Origin: Cytophagaceae bacterium
Lineage (GTDB): Bacteria; Bacteroidota; Bacteroidia; Cytophagales; Flexibacteraceae
Assembly (NCBI GenBank): GCA_027490155.1
Contig: JAIXYP010000054.1
Coordinates: forward strand, 42,492 to 106,491
Direction of reading: 5' to 3'
Length of the DNA stretch: 64,000 nt
Made by a program: the position numbers and the translations under genes. The notes beneath the pieces were generated by a model, which saw nothing but the letters and a program-made list of their open reading frames with translations, searched no databases and was not told where the DNA came from. This document shows, one piece after another, positions 8,409 through 18,246 of this stretch; positions within the stretch are counted from its first letter, which is position 1; each line of letters begins with the position of its first letter.

Positions 8409-8966
8409 TTAGTTGATGACAGAACGAGGTGCCCAAACAACTTCCTGAACACCTAAGTCTTTGGTCATCAGCCTTCCGAGGACGAAAAGGTAGTCACTCA
8501 ATCGGTTCAGGTACTGGATGACTAGTCCATCTACAGGGTCGTGGTCGTTGAGGCGGATTACTTGGCGTTCAGCCCGTCGGCAAACGGTGCGTGCTAAGTG
8601 TGCAAAACTGACCGACTGGTGTCCTCCAGGAAGGATAAAGTTCCGGAGTGGTTCAATTTGGCTGTCCATCATGTCCATTGCATGCTCCAATTGTTCGATG
8701 TCAGCTTCGGTGACATCAGGCCGGATGATGTTGGATTTACTAGGTTCGGTTGCGAGGGTGGCTCCGATCGTAAAAAGTAGGTCTTGAATGGCTTTTAATT
8801 CAGGAGCTCTACTGAGGTTGACATGTTGGTCACGAAGTAGGCCGATCCAGCTATTGAGCTCATCAACTGTGCCATAGGCCTCGATGCGTTCGTGTCCTTT
8901 GGACACTCGGGTACCACCCAAGAGGCTAGTCTGTCCTTTATCTCCTGTTTTGGTGTAGATTTTCAT
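8409..8966 (-). CDS. PduO-type cob(I)alamin adenosyltransferase
   Basis: The enzyme transfers adenosine from ATP to cob(I)alamin to make adenosylcobalamin. The signature N-terminus MKIYTKTGDKGQTSLLGGTR forms the ATP-binding loop. YGTVDELNSWIG and the C-terminal CRRAERQVI helix with YLNRLSDYLFVLGR are also typical. The ATG at 8966 puts the catalytic loop at residue 1, as in the family. An upstream start at 9050 would add 28 unmatched residues. The family length is about 185 residues, as here. No other B12 gene is nearby, so it probably salvages imported corrinoids. Confidence 0.95.
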   Translation of the reverse strand: MKIYTKTGDKGQTSLLGGTRVSKGHERIEAYGTVDELNSWIGLLRDQHVNLSRAPELKAIQDLLFTIGATLATEPSKSNIIRPDVTEADIEQLEHAMDMMDSQIEPLRNFILPGGHQSVSFAHLARTVCRRAERQVIRLNDHDPVDGLVIQYLNRLSDYLFVLGRLMTKDLGVQEVVWAPRSVIN

Positions 8967-9167
8967 GGTCTGAGTTGTTTTAGGCGGCAGAGGTATGGAA
9001 TGCTGTCTAGTTAACCTGGCTTCAATAGGCAGCCAGTATTGGTCAGCCATTATTCCGCATGTCCTAGCACACGGCTAATATAGAGCAAAGGTAAAGCTAT
9101 GTTGTCATAACAATAGTTGGTTCTGGATATTTGGGTATGGTTGCCCAGAATCATATCTGGCAAGCGA

Positions 9168-9665
9168 CTAAAGCATCGGTTGGTTCATGACCCTTAGTTG
9201 GTCTGAACTTAGCCAAGCATTGACAAATCCGTCTCCGCCAACAGTTGCCCCTAGCCGATGGTAAAAATCAATAGCTGATTGGTTCCAGTCCAGCACCTGC
9301 CATATTAGCTGCGCACAGTCTTCACGCCGTGCAATATCAGCAACAGCCAAAAATAAGGACTTGCCGATACCCAAGTGCCGAAAATCAGGCTCCACAAATA
9401 GGTCTTCGAGGTAGAGACATGGGCCACGCCAAGTGCTGTATCGATAATACCAAACAGCCATCCCGACAGGTTGTTTATTCACCTCTGCTATCATGAAGGC
9501 CATCAGAGGTTTATCCCCAAACGCATCCTTAACTATGTAATCAGCTGTATTTGTAACCTGATCAAGTCCACGTTCGAAGATCGCGAGTTGTTTAATTAGG
9601 TGTAACAAGGCAGGGGCATCCTTTGGGGTGCCCATTCGCAGGATTGGGTTTATTGTCGACTCCAT
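9168..9665 (-). CDS. GNAT N-acetyltransferase, diamine-acetyltransferase-like
   Basis: The 165-residue protein has the GNAT fold. The acetyl-CoA pyrophosphate loop is EPDFRHLGIGKSLF. The segment YSTWRGPCLYLEDLFVEPDFRHLGIGKSL closely follows the spermidine/spermine acetyltransferase pattern, and the C-terminal LDWNQSAIDFYHRLGA is the usual end of the fold. The likely reaction is transfer of acetyl from acetyl-CoA to a small amine, but substrate cannot be read from sequence. It is a single gene on the minus strand, divergent from lgt. Confidence 0.85.
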   Translation of the reverse strand: MESTINPILRMGTPKDAPALLHLIKQLAIFERGLDQVTNTADYIVKDAFGDKPLMAFMIAEVNKQPVGMAVWYYRYSTWRGPCLYLEDLFVEPDFRHLGIGKSLFLAVADIARREDCAQLIWQVLDWNQSAIDFYHRLGATVGGDGFVNAWLSSDQLRVMNQPML

Positions 9666-9833
9666 TGGAGGTAAGGTACAGTTATGATATGGGCGTTAAG
9701 GTGCCAGATTTTAGGTCGGGTGGTACAATAATCTTACGAATGGGACAGCAACACATCTGCTTGACCTATATCTTTGGTTTTGGTGTCGATGTCAGGACGC
9801 AAATCGCTGCACGAACATAACGCCACAGGTGAT

Positions 9834-10943
9834 ATGATACTAGACTTTATCTTGTGGGACGTCAACCCAGAGGTTTTCCATAGCCTGAGTCAATCGGAAT
9901 CGGTGTTCAGATTTTTGGGCAACTTGCGTTGGTATGGACTGCTGTTTGCAACGGCTTTTTTGGTTGGCCAATGGCTGATGCAAAAAATCTACCATACAGA
10001 AGGCAAACCTCCTCGTGATGTTGACACCCTTACGCTTTATATGGTGGCCGGGACGGTTATCGGTGCTCGCTTAGGACATTGTTTGTTTTATGAGCCGAAC
10101 TATTTCCTAGCCCACCCAGTCGAAATCTTATTCATCTGGCAAGGTGGGTTGGCGAGCCATGGGGCGACCATCGGTATTTTGTTATCAGCATGGCTATTTT
10201 CGCGTAGCCGACCAGGACAGCCTTATCTGTGGCTGATGGACCGCATTGTTATTTTGGTGGCCTTGGCTGGTGCCCTAATCCGGACGGCAAACTTCGTTAA
10301 TGCCGAAATCGTTGGCAAACCTACCGACTTGGCCCTAGGTACGGTGTTTGCAGCACCAACCAGGATATACCTTGAGGAGGGCTTAGCAAAACAAGTCTTG
10401 GACGTAAGCTCTTTTAAGGGAAATAAAGATACGGTAATTAACGGTCAGCAGCTAACTGCCGTCAGGTTTGACCTGACATACGACGGCGCCACTAATGACA
10501 CACGGAGTGTCAACTTTAGCCTCCTAAATGACGTGTCACAGCTTATCTTCCGGGCAAACGAGCCAGAGCTGAATGTTATTCTGCCAGCCCAGCCCCAAGT
10601 TAGGGTAGTGCCAGAAGGGAACAAAATTGTAGGTTCGATTATGGTTTGGGGCTTGCCTCGCCATCCCGCTCAGCTCTATGAGGCTTTCACTTGTTTGCTT
10701 TTGTTTGTCGCCCTTTGGCGCTATTGGTCCAAAAAGGGGACGCAGGTACCACATGGTAAGCTTGTTGGCACATTCTTGATGGTGGTTTTTGGACTACGTT
10801 TTGCTTATGAGTTGCTAAAGGAGAACCAAGTTGGCTTTGAGGATAACCTTGCCTTCAACATGGGCCAGATCCTGAGCATTCCTCTAGTATTATTAGGGGT
10901 GTGGTTGGTTTTTAGGACACGCAGTGGCTCTGTGCAGTCCTAG
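9834..10943 (+). CDS. lgt: Lgt, prolipoprotein diacylglyceryl transferase with large insertion
   Basis: Lgt adds diacylglycerol from phosphatidylglycerol to the lipobox cysteine, the first step of lipoprotein maturation at the inner membrane. Seen are the multi-helix pattern, WQGGLASHGATIG, the signature region LIRTANFVNAEIVG (normally GRxGNFxNxE; here the Gly before Asn is Ala) and RHPAQLYEAF. I chose the ATG at 9834 because it starts directly before the first conserved segment (ILDFILWDVNPEVF); the upstream in-frame start adds 20 unmatched residues. Between the signature and HPAQLYE lie roughly 105 residues instead of the usual 30-40. This insertion is predicted to be soluble. TATCTTTG at 9769-9776 is a possible -7 box. 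Confidence 0.93.
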   Translation: MILDFILWDVNPEVFHSLSQSESVFRFLGNLRWYGLLFATAFLVGQWLMQKIYHTEGKPPRDVDTLTLYMVAGTVIGARLGHCLFYEPNYFLAHPVEILFIWQGGLASHGATIGILLSAWLFSRSRPGQPYLWLMDRIVILVALAGALIRTANFVNAEIVGKPTDLALGTVFAAPTRIYLEEGLAKQVLDVSSFKGNKDTVINGQQLTAVRFDLTYDGATNDTRSVNFSLLNDVSQLIFRANEPELNVILPAQPQVRVVPEGNKIVGSIMVWGLPRHPAQLYEAFTCLLLFVALWRYWSKKGTQVPHGKLVGTFLMVVFGLRFAYELLKENQVGFEDNLAFNMGQILSIPLVLLGVWLVFRTRSGSVQS

Positions 10944-11077
10944 CGCCAAATAAGTTCTGTTTTTGCCGAAGCGCTGATTGGCAAACTATGGGAAAAGCGC
11001 ATAAATCCCACTTAACGAATACCACCAGCTTACATCAATTTCGGAGGTATATTTGCGGCACTGTAATTTTTGTTAGC

Positions 11078-11107
11078 CTTGCCGAATAGGTAGGGTCTAT
11101 AGTTTTG
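11078..11107 (+). promoter_or_regulatory. promoter of the hybrid histidine kinase
   Basis: CTTG at 11078-11081 is followed after 18 nt by TAGTTTTG at 11100-11107, fitting the Bacteroidota consensus. The predicted leader to the ATG at 11126 is about 12 nt. Confidence 0.6.
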
Positions 11108-11125
11108 CAGGAAGCCTGATAATTG

Positions 11126-13528
11126 ATGGAGTCGCAGAATCCGACATCTAGGAACATAATCGAACGCTATACCCGTGGCTACCTCATTGCATTGGGTATG
11201 GTCGCTTTGTTGACAGTGGCAGGGCTAACGGTGCTGCAACAACTGGTAAGCAATGAGCAAGGTGAATCTTTGCTTATTAACAAAACTGGTAAACAGCGGT
11301 TCTATTCTCAGCAGATCGCGAAGGCGATTCTTGTTCTGGCCGACTCAGTGTCTGAAAACCGAAAGACCGAGCTGGCTACTGCCTACAGTGCTTGGGTCCT
11401 TTCTCAGCAGGAGTTACAGTTGTTGTCAGCCAACCCTAAGTTTGGACATTTGTTGCGCAGCCAAGATGTGGCGGCACTTGTAGCGGCCCAAAAGGATGAT
11501 TACCTGGTCATAGAGCAGGCTGCCAAGTCAGTCATAAACCACAAAGGCGACAATGCTTCGCTCCGAAGATTAGCATCATCAGCTGGCCGAAAGGTTCTCG
11601 GTGTAGAAGGCGCATATTGGGTCAATATTGACAAAACGGTTACCCAGCTCAATCTAGAGTCGAACGCACGTATCCAATTGTTAGAGTGGCTCCAGATTGG
11701 TTTGGCCGCCATTATCGTGTTGCTTTTGGGCATTGAGACCCTTTTTATCTTCAGGCCATTGTCAGGCGTCATCCATAAGTTTTTGGCAAATGAAGTCTCG
11801 GCTCGGCATCAACTAACAAGGCAGACGGTGGTGCTACGCCAGATTCAGCTTGATAATGAGACCTATATCAAGACCCTTGCAGAAAGCCAAAAACAACTGG
11901 AAGCATCACTCGATGAAGCATTGATGCTTAAAAGCCAGGTTGAATGGCGTGAGTTTCGTCTTATTGAGGCACAGGCCATTGGCAAGATGGCAAGTTTTGA
12001 GACTGATGGGCTAGGCCAACTAACCCGCTGGACCTCCCACTTTCCGAAACTCCATGGCATCCCCGCCGATTCGGCCCCTAATCGGTATCCCCTCACTAAG
12101 CATATTCACCTGCATGATCAGGCCGCCTTCAAGGTACAATGGCTGGATAATCTAAATCGAGGTATACCTTTTAACCTCGAATACCGCATCATTCGTGAGG
12201 GCACAACTGCATGGATTCACTGCCATGCCAAACCTGTCCTGAACGCTGAAACCCAACAATACTACTACGTCGGCACAATCCAAGACGTAACGGATGAAAA
12301 AGAGGCTTTCGAACAGATTACAATCGCTCGTGATCTTGCGCAGCAAGCAACCATTGCGAAGACCATGTTCCTGAGCACCATGAGCCATGAGATCAGAACC
12401 CCGCTCAACGCTGTAATTGGTTTTACTGAGTTGCTGATGCTGGAGGATCCTAAACCATCTCAGCTCGAAAGTCTAGAGATCCTGAAATACTCGGCCAACC
12501 ATCTCCTGAGCCTCATTAACGATATCCTAGATTTCAACAAGATAGACTCGGGCAAGATCGAGTTTGAGCAGGTTGAGTTTGACCTATCCCAGGTCCTGCA
12601 ATCTGTGGGCAAGTTATTCTCGCTTAAGATTGAGGAGAAAAAATTAGGTTTCACGATCAGCGAACCTGCCAAGTTTGGCAACTATTTGGTTTCTGATGTT
12701 ACTCGCTTTAATCAGATACTTCATAACCTAGTTAGCAATGCGCTCAAGTTCACCGAACAAGGCCAGATTGAGATTGGATACCTTATCGAGCGTGAGACAG
12801 ATACAGAAGTCAACCTAACGTTTTATGTATCTGATACTGGTATTGGTATATCAGAGGAGGGTAAGGCCAAATTGTTTCAGGCCTTTACCCAAGCACACTC
12901 GTCCACGACACGACTTTTTGGGGGTACAGGCCTAGGGCTATCAATCAGCAAACGGTTGGTAGAGTTGCAAGGTGGGCGTATCTGGGTTGAGAGCGAAAAA
13001 GACAAAGGGACCAAGTTCAACTTTAATCTCAGTTTCGGCAAGGGTGGCCTCATTAAGCAAAATGCCATGTTGCCTTACAGTCATGATCATGAAGAACGCC
13101 GCAATCTAGAGCAGGCCGAAATTTTGGTTGTTGACGATAATGCAATCAATGTGATGATCGCTCAAAAGTTTATCGAGCGATGGCATGGGCGGGTCACTAC
13201 TTGTAGTGATGGGCAGCAGGCGATCGACCTCATAGCTAAAAGGCAGTTTGATGTCATCCTGATGGATCTTCAGATGCCCGTTATGGATGGCTTTGCCGCC
13301 ACTTCCTGGATCAGGGCACAAGCTGATCCTGACATTATGTACCTTCCGGTTGTAGCACTCACGGCTAGCGTAGCCCTCAGTCTTCAGGAGGAGGTTATGT
13401 CTAAAGGGTTTGATGCCTACGTATCCAAACCATTCAATCCGGCCGAGCTTTATCGTGTTATCCGGAACCATATCAAAAAGCCTACTAAAAATGGGGTTTT
13501 TAGTTCTGTTGGTGTCAGCACCTCCTGA
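11126..13528 (+). CDS. hybrid sensor histidine kinase (PilJ-type sensor, PAS, HisKA, HATPase, REC)
   Basis: Domain order is: TM1 (about residues 12-34); an extracytoplasmic helical sensor containing NKTGKQRFYSQQIAKAI, typical of the PilJ/NarX-like type IV pili MCP N-domain; TM2 (about 185-208); a coiled coil; a PAS/PAC region ending in GTIQDVTDEKEAFEQ; a HisKA domain with the phospho-acceptor in MSHEIRTPLNAVIGF (about 420); and a HATPase with NLVSNALKF, DTGIGI and GTGLGL. A receiver domain with LMDLQMPVMDGFAA (phospho-Asp near 713) ends the protein. It probably passes phosphate onward through its receiver to a separate Hpt protein that is not in this window. A TTG lies one codon upstream of the chosen ATG. 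Confidence 0.93.
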   Translation: MESQNPTSRNIIERYTRGYLIALGMVALLTVAGLTVLQQLVSNEQGESLLINKTGKQRFYSQQIAKAILVLADSVSENRKTELATAYSAWVLSQQELQLLSANPKFGHLLRSQDVAALVAAQKDDYLVIEQAAKSVINHKGDNASLRRLASSAGRKVLGVEGAYWVNIDKTVTQLNLESNARIQLLEWLQIGLAAIIVLLLGIETLFIFRPLSGVIHKFLANEVSARHQLTRQTVVLRQIQLDNETYIKTLAESQKQLEASLDEALMLKSQVEWREFRLIEAQAIGKMASFETDGLGQLTRWTSHFPKLHGIPADSAPNRYPLTKHIHLHDQAAFKVQWLDNLNRGIPFNLEYRIIREGTTAWIHCHAKPVLNAETQQYYYVGTIQDVTDEKEAFEQITIARDLAQQATIAKTMFLSTMSHEIRTPLNAVIGFTELLMLEDPKPSQLESLEILKYSANHLLSLINDILDFNKIDSGKIEFEQVEFDLSQVLQSVGKLFSLKIEEKKLGFTISEPAKFGNYLVSDVTRFNQILHNLVSNALKFTEQGQIEIGYLIERETDTEVNLTFYVSDTGIGISEEGKAKLFQAFTQAHSSTTRLFGGTGLGLSISKRLVELQGGRIWVESEKDKGTKFNFNLSFGKGGLIKQNAMLPYSHDHEERRNLEQAEILVVDDNAINVMIAQKFIERWHGRVTTCSDGQQAIDLIAKRQFDVILMDLQMPVMDGFAATSWIRAQADPDIMYLPVVALTASVALSLQEEVMSKGFDAYVSKPFNPAELYRVIRNHIKKPTKNGVFSSVGVSTS

Positions 13529-13659
13529 GTAAGGACCATTATTTGGCCAAAGTCTCAGCCCACAAAAAATCGGCACAACCAAGCGGACTGAATGATCGAT
13601 GGTGTTTTCGGCAATCGATAACTTAACAATTGCACCTGCCACAGGTTTATTTTTTTGCG

Positions 13660-13784
13660 TACCTTTGCAGCCCGTGCCAAGTGGCAAGGGTTATGCCATG
13701 GGAACATGGTGTAGATAGTTTAACCTAAAAAGTCTGTCATGGCCTGGTGCCCGTCTTGGCAGAGTAACTGGGCACCGCAAATTC
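13660..13784 (+). promoter_or_regulatory. rpsA promoter -7 box and structured leader
   Basis: TACCTTTG at 13660-13667 fits the -7 consensus exactly; a -33 TTG is not evident. The predicted leader is about 110 nt and contains a perfect 7-bp hairpin (GGTGCCC at 13746-13752, GGGCACC at 13770-13776) that ends 8 nt before the ATG. In E. coli S1 autoregulates its own translation through leader structure. A similar role here is inference. Confidence 0.55.
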
Positions 13785-15575
13785 ATGACAAATTCCCCTA
13801 ATAATTTCGACTGGGACAGGGTTGACTCAAAAGGTTTTGGCGCTGGCTACAGCAATGCTGAGATAGCAGAGCTAGAGTCGCTCTATGCCGCCACCCTTAT
13901 TGAGGTGCAAGAAAACCAAGTGGTTGTCGGTACCGTCGTCGGTATCAATGACAAGGACGTGATCCTGAACATCGGCTTTAAGTCGGATGGTTTGGTATCC
14001 CTGTCTGAGTTCCGCGACATCGAAGACCTACGTGTGGGTGACACCGTTGACGTCTTCATCGAGGACCAAGAAGACAAAAATGGCCAATTAATCCTTTCAC
14101 ACCGCAAGGCGCGCATCGTCCGTGCATGGGAAGGCATTAAGCAAGCCCTCGAAAACGACACCACCCTTGAAGGGCTGGTTAAGCGCCGTACCAAAGGCGG
14201 CCTTATCATCGACCTGTTTGGTGTTGAAGCTTTCTTGCCTGGTAGCCAGATTGATGTCAAGCCAATCCGTGACTTTGATATCTACGTCGGTAAGAAGATG
14301 GAAGTCAAAGTGGTCAAGATCAACTACACCAACGACAATGTCGTGGTTAGCCACAAAGTCTTGATCGAAAAAGATCTCGAGTCGCAAAAAGCAGCCATCC
14401 TCAACAACCTCGAAAAAGGTCAGGTGCTGGAAGGTGTGATCAAAAACATGACCACGTTCGGTGTTTTTATCGACCTTGGTGGTGTTGATGGTCTGTTGCA
14501 CATTACCGACATCTCGTGGGGCCGTGTTAGCCATCCGGATGAGGTCTTGTCACTCGACCAAAAAGTACAAATCGTCGTCCTTGATTTTGACGAAGAGAAA
14601 AAACGTATCAGCCTTGGCATGAAACAACTCACGGCACATCCGTGGGATAGCCTGCCAGCTGAGATCGAGCCAGGTAGCAAAGTACGTGGCCGCATCGTCA
14701 ACGTTGCTGATTATGGCGCATTCCTAGAAGTGATGCCAGGAGTCGAAGGTCTGATCCACGTCTCAGAAATGAGCTGGAGCCAGCACCTGCGAAACCCACA
14801 AGATTTCATCACCGTTGGTGGTGAGCTTGATGCTGTTGTCTTGACACTAGACCGTGATGAGCGCAAAATGTCACTCGGCATCAAACAACTTACCGAAGAT
14901 CCTTGGACCAAACAAGATCTATTGGTTAAATATGCTTCTGGCACCAGCCACACCGGTACTGTCCGTAACCTGACCAACTTCGGTCTCTTCATCGAGCTAG
15001 AAGAAGGTATCGACGGCCTTGTACACGTGTCTGACCTGAGCTGGACCAAAAAGGTGAAGCACCCAAGCGAGTTCACCAAAGTGGGTGAGAAACTTGAGGT
15101 CAAAGTCCTTGAGCTTGATGTCGAAAATCGTCGTCTAGCCCTTGGTCACCGTCAGCTTGAGGACAACCCTTGGGATACGTTCGAGACTATGTTCTACAGC
15201 GGCTCAATCCACAAAGGTTCAATCATCTCCAAAACTGACAAAGGTGCTCAGATCGAGCTACCATATGGCGTTGAAGGATTTGCAGTTGCTAAAAACCTTG
15301 TCAAACAAGACGGCACCTCGGCCGAAGCTGGCGAAAGCCTTGACTTCCGTGTGCTTGAGTTCAACAAGGATGAGCGTCGCATCGTCTTGTCACACACTGC
15401 CATCTTCTCGACTGCTGCCCCAGCTACTGAAGGCAAACCAGCCAAGAAAGGCAAAAAAGGTGCTGATGAGGCCGATTCAACCCCTGTGGTCATCAACAAT
15501 AGCCCAAGCAGCAACACCCTCGACGAGGATGGTGTCTTGGCCGCCCTCAAAAGCAAAATGGAAGGCAACAACTAA
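13785..15575 (+). CDS. rpsA: 30S ribosomal protein S1 with six S1 domains
   Basis: S1 binds mRNA on the 30S subunit and aids initiation on structured leaders. After a 40-residue N-terminal segment, six S1 OB-folds follow in tandem. The later repeats carry the recognisable signature (for example TTFGVFIDLGGVDGLLHITDISW, then ADYGAFLEVMPGVEGLIHVSEMSW, then TNFGLFIELEEGIDGLVHVSDLSW). The C-terminus has a Lys-rich linker (GKPAKKGKKGADEAD) and a conserved-looking end LKSKMEGNN. At 596 residues it is slightly longer than E. coli S1 (557). It appears monocistronic, with its own promoter, leader hairpin and terminator. Confidence 0.97.
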   Translation: MTNSPNNFDWDRVDSKGFGAGYSNAEIAELESLYAATLIEVQENQVVVGTVVGINDKDVILNIGFKSDGLVSLSEFRDIEDLRVGDTVDVFIEDQEDKNGQLILSHRKARIVRAWEGIKQALENDTTLEGLVKRRTKGGLIIDLFGVEAFLPGSQIDVKPIRDFDIYVGKKMEVKVVKINYTNDNVVVSHKVLIEKDLESQKAAILNNLEKGQVLEGVIKNMTTFGVFIDLGGVDGLLHITDISWGRVSHPDEVLSLDQKVQIVVLDFDEEKKRISLGMKQLTAHPWDSLPAEIEPGSKVRGRIVNVADYGAFLEVMPGVEGLIHVSEMSWSQHLRNPQDFITVGGELDAVVLTLDRDERKMSLGIKQLTEDPWTKQDLLVKYASGTSHTGTVRNLTNFGLFIELEEGIDGLVHVSDLSWTKKVKHPSEFTKVGEKLEVKVLELDVENRRLALGHRQLEDNPWDTFETMFYSGSIHKGSIISKTDKGAQIELPYGVEGFAVAKNLVKQDGTSAEAGESLDFRVLEFNKDERRIVLSHTAIFSTAAPATEGKPAKKGKKGADEADSTPVVINNSPSSNTLDEDGVLAALKSKMEGNN

Positions 15576-15612
15576 TTAGTTGGTTTGACCTTGGCTAGTA
15601 ATAGCTTATAAC

Positions 15613-15648
15613 AACTACCCCCCTTGACTTGGTTGAGGGGGGTAGTTT
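15613..15648 (+). terminator. terminator after rpsA
   Basis: A perfect 12-bp stem (15613-15624 with 15636-15647, C6/G6 core) and an 11-nt loop are followed by only a short T stretch. Position 38 bp after the stop codon supports the call. Confidence 0.8.
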
Positions 15649-15751
15649 CGTTTGGTAGGATCGGTTATGAAATTGGTATCATGGTGTACTGGTTTCAGAC
15701 AAACAAGTCCACTATCTTGCTAGCCGCTTATGCGGTTTTCGTTTTTCTCAA

Positions 15752-18196
15752 ATGTTATTGCCCAATTCCATGCGCTACATACCCTCCGGTACAATCTTGT
15801 CCCATCACCTGACCAAAACCGCCTTGGTGCTTGAACTGGCCCATGGCACAGCGACCATCGAGGTAGATGCTTTGGGTTTGGTTAAGGTCCAACTTGTAAG
15901 GCACGACCAGCGTATCCCACATAGTTATGCCTTGGCCAAACCTTGGTCATCACGTCAGCTCAGGTTGCCGGAGGTGCAGGAAACCCCTGAGGAATTGGTT
16001 TGGCGCCTGGATTGGGGATCGATCCACATTCGGATTTCCAACCTAGCGATCACCTACTGTAATACCTCAGGCGAGGTCCTCATGGCTGATGATGATGGTC
16101 TGGGAATGGGTTGGTTAGGTGATCGGGTGGGCCACTACAAGGTCCTCCAGCCATACGAACGTTTTGTAGGCCTAGGCGAAAAAACGGGCAACCTTGACCG
16201 CTGGGGTAGGGCCTACACCAACTGGAACACCGATGCTTTTGGCTATGGCACGGAAACCGACCCTATCTATGCCAGCATTCCGTTTTACATGGGTGTCCAA
16301 GCGGGCAAAGTGTATGGCCTATTCTATGATAGCACTTGGAAAAGCGAAATCAACTTTGGAGCCTCTAACCATCGATTCTCCAGTTTTTTGGCCGAGGGTG
16401 GACCGCTTACCTATTACTTTTTTGCGGGTCCTACTCCACGCCAGATCATCAGCCAATACACCGATCTCACTGGCCGCATTGACTTACCACCATTATGGGC
16501 ACTTGGGCTTCAGCAATGCCGGTATAGCTATTATCCTTCCGAAACGGTCCTGCAACTGGCCCAGAACTATCGCCGCAAGGGTATCCCTGCCGATGTAATC
16601 TATCTGGACATCCATTACATGCAGGATTTTAAGGTCTTCACTTGGCATGGGCAAGATTTTTCTGATCCTGTTGGGCTGGTCAAAGCGTTGAAGGAGTTAG
16701 GCTTTAGGGTGGTAGTTATCCTTGACCCTGGTATCAAACAAGATGATACCTATGCACCCTACCAGCGGCTTAAAGAAACTGGAGCCTATTTGCGTTACCC
16801 CGATGGCACTGCCTACACTGCCTCAGTATGGCCAGGCAAGTGTCTCTTCCCAGACTTCAGCACCGAGGAGGGCCGCAACTATTGGGCCCAAGAAATGGAG
16901 ATCCTGAAAGATGCAGGCATAGCTGGATTCTGGACCGATATGAATGAAATCGCCAGTTGGGGTCAAGCCAGTCCTGCCATTATCGAAATGGGTTTGGAGT
17001 CAGAAAGTGCTACGGAGCCGGATGGAGAACGATATTCGCACATAGAGGGTCGGAATATATATGGCGCTCAGATGGCAAAAGCAGCCAAGATGGGGTCCCA
17101 GTTGCACTATCCGGATAAGCGATCTTTTGTATTGACAAGGGCGGCTTATGCTGGCACCCAGCGCCATGCTGCCATCTGGACGGGGGACAATACCGCAAGC
17201 GATGAGCACCTTCTGCTTGGTGTTAGGTTGCAAAACAGCCTTGGCCTCAGCGGGATGGCATTTGCCGGTACTGATATTGGCGGATTCGTTGGGGAGGCCA
17301 GTCCCGATCTCTTTGCTAGGTGGGTGCAGGTAGGGTGTTTCTCGCCTTTGATGCGTATCCATAGCATGATCGATAGCCGCCCTAGTGAACCGTGGGCTTA
17401 TGGCGAAAGGGTAGAGGCCATTGCCAAAAACTACATTAAGCTACGATACAGATTGCTGCCCTACCTATACCAAATCATGCGGGAGGCAAGTATTTCAGGG
17501 ATCCCAGTAGTCCGATCATTGATGATCGACTACCCGCACCACCATGCCACCTACGACCATCGATACCAGAATCAGTATTTCTTTGGTCCTTCATTCTTGA
17601 TTATCCCTTGTGTCAGCACTCAGGCCTATACTGCTGCGTGGCTACCACCTCACCAAGGGGGCTATTATTGTCTATATAGTGGCAAACACCATGCAGATAA
17701 TCAGGAGTTACCCTTAGCCTCCCCGCCAGAAATGCTCCCGGTTTTGGTCAGGGCTGGCAGTTATTACTGGACCCAAGAGCCGGGTGCACATACGTCAGAC
17801 CAAGCAACTGATACTATTACTCTTCATATCTATCATGGACGCGGAAAGACAACAGGGACATACTATGAAGACGAGGGAGAAGGGTTTGGCTACAAACAAG
17901 GACATTGCCTTGTGCGAAAACTTGACATCAACCACCAAGACAAAACGCTGACTATCCATCAGCCAGTAGGTAGCTACCTAAGCAAATTCAAGCAGATATC
18001 GATCATGTTTCATGGCTATGATCACCTTGGTTCAGTTATGGTGGATGGGCAGCCTACCGTGCCACAGCCTCGGACAATTAGGGTGCTAGATCAAGCCCCG
18101 AGCTTCGATCCTTTGGGTTATGTGCCACCAGTAGCAAGCCAAACAGCTATGGCCATTGATCTACCTTTTGTTGGGGTAATCAAGTTGTCATGGTAG
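15752..18196 (+). CDS. GH31 alpha-glucosidase
   Basis: Glycoside hydrolase family 31 enzymes release alpha-linked glucose or xylose. The catalytic nucleophile is seen in GFWTDMNE (Asp near residue 396) and the acid/base in AIWTGDNTASD (Asp near 478). Other family segments are GLGEKTGNLDRWGRAYTNWNTDAFGY, QCRYSYYPS, DIHYMQDFKVFTW and FAGTDIGGF. An N-terminal beta-sandwich, a (beta/alpha)8 barrel and C-terminal beta domains fit the 814-residue length. I see no signal peptide, so it is predicted to be intracellular, acting on imported maltodextrin-like sugars. An in-frame ATG at 15770 is an equally good start. Its neighbour downstream is an ArsR regulator, not a sugar transporter. Confidence 0.95.
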   Translation: MLLPNSMRYIPSGTILSHHLTKTALVLELAHGTATIEVDALGLVKVQLVRHDQRIPHSYALAKPWSSRQLRLPEVQETPEELVWRLDWGSIHIRISNLAITYCNTSGEVLMADDDGLGMGWLGDRVGHYKVLQPYERFVGLGEKTGNLDRWGRAYTNWNTDAFGYGTETDPIYASIPFYMGVQAGKVYGLFYDSTWKSEINFGASNHRFSSFLAEGGPLTYYFFAGPTPRQIISQYTDLTGRIDLPPLWALGLQQCRYSYYPSETVLQLAQNYRRKGIPADVIYLDIHYMQDFKVFTWHGQDFSDPVGLVKALKELGFRVVVILDPGIKQDDTYAPYQRLKETGAYLRYPDGTAYTASVWPGKCLFPDFSTEEGRNYWAQEMEILKDAGIAGFWTDMNEIASWGQASPAIIEMGLESESATEPDGERYSHIEGRNIYGAQMAKAAKMGSQLHYPDKRSFVLTRAAYAGTQRHAAIWTGDNTASDEHLLLGVRLQNSLGLSGMAFAGTDIGGFVGEASPDLFARWVQVGCFSPLMRIHSMIDSRPSEPWAYGERVEAIAKNYIKLRYRLLPYLYQIMREASISGIPVVRSLMIDYPHHHATYDHRYQNQYFFGPSFLIIPCVSTQAYTAAWLPPHQGGYYCLYSGKHHADNQELPLASPPEMLPVLVRAGSYYWTQEPGAHTSDQATDTITLHIYHGRGKTTGTYYEDEGEGFGYKQGHCLVRKLDINHQDKTLTIHQPVGSYLSKFKQISIMFHGYDHLGSVMVDGQPTVPQPRTIRVLDQAPSFDPLGYVPPVASQTAMAIDLPFVGVIKLSW

Positions 18197-18246
18197 CCAA
18201 TGATCGAAGTAATGATTTTTGATGATACCAAAGCTACCGCAAAACG

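Noticed and set aside
13106..13687. 193-codon minus-strand frame
   Set aside because: It is antisense to the receiver domain of the histidine kinase, whose motifs are clear.
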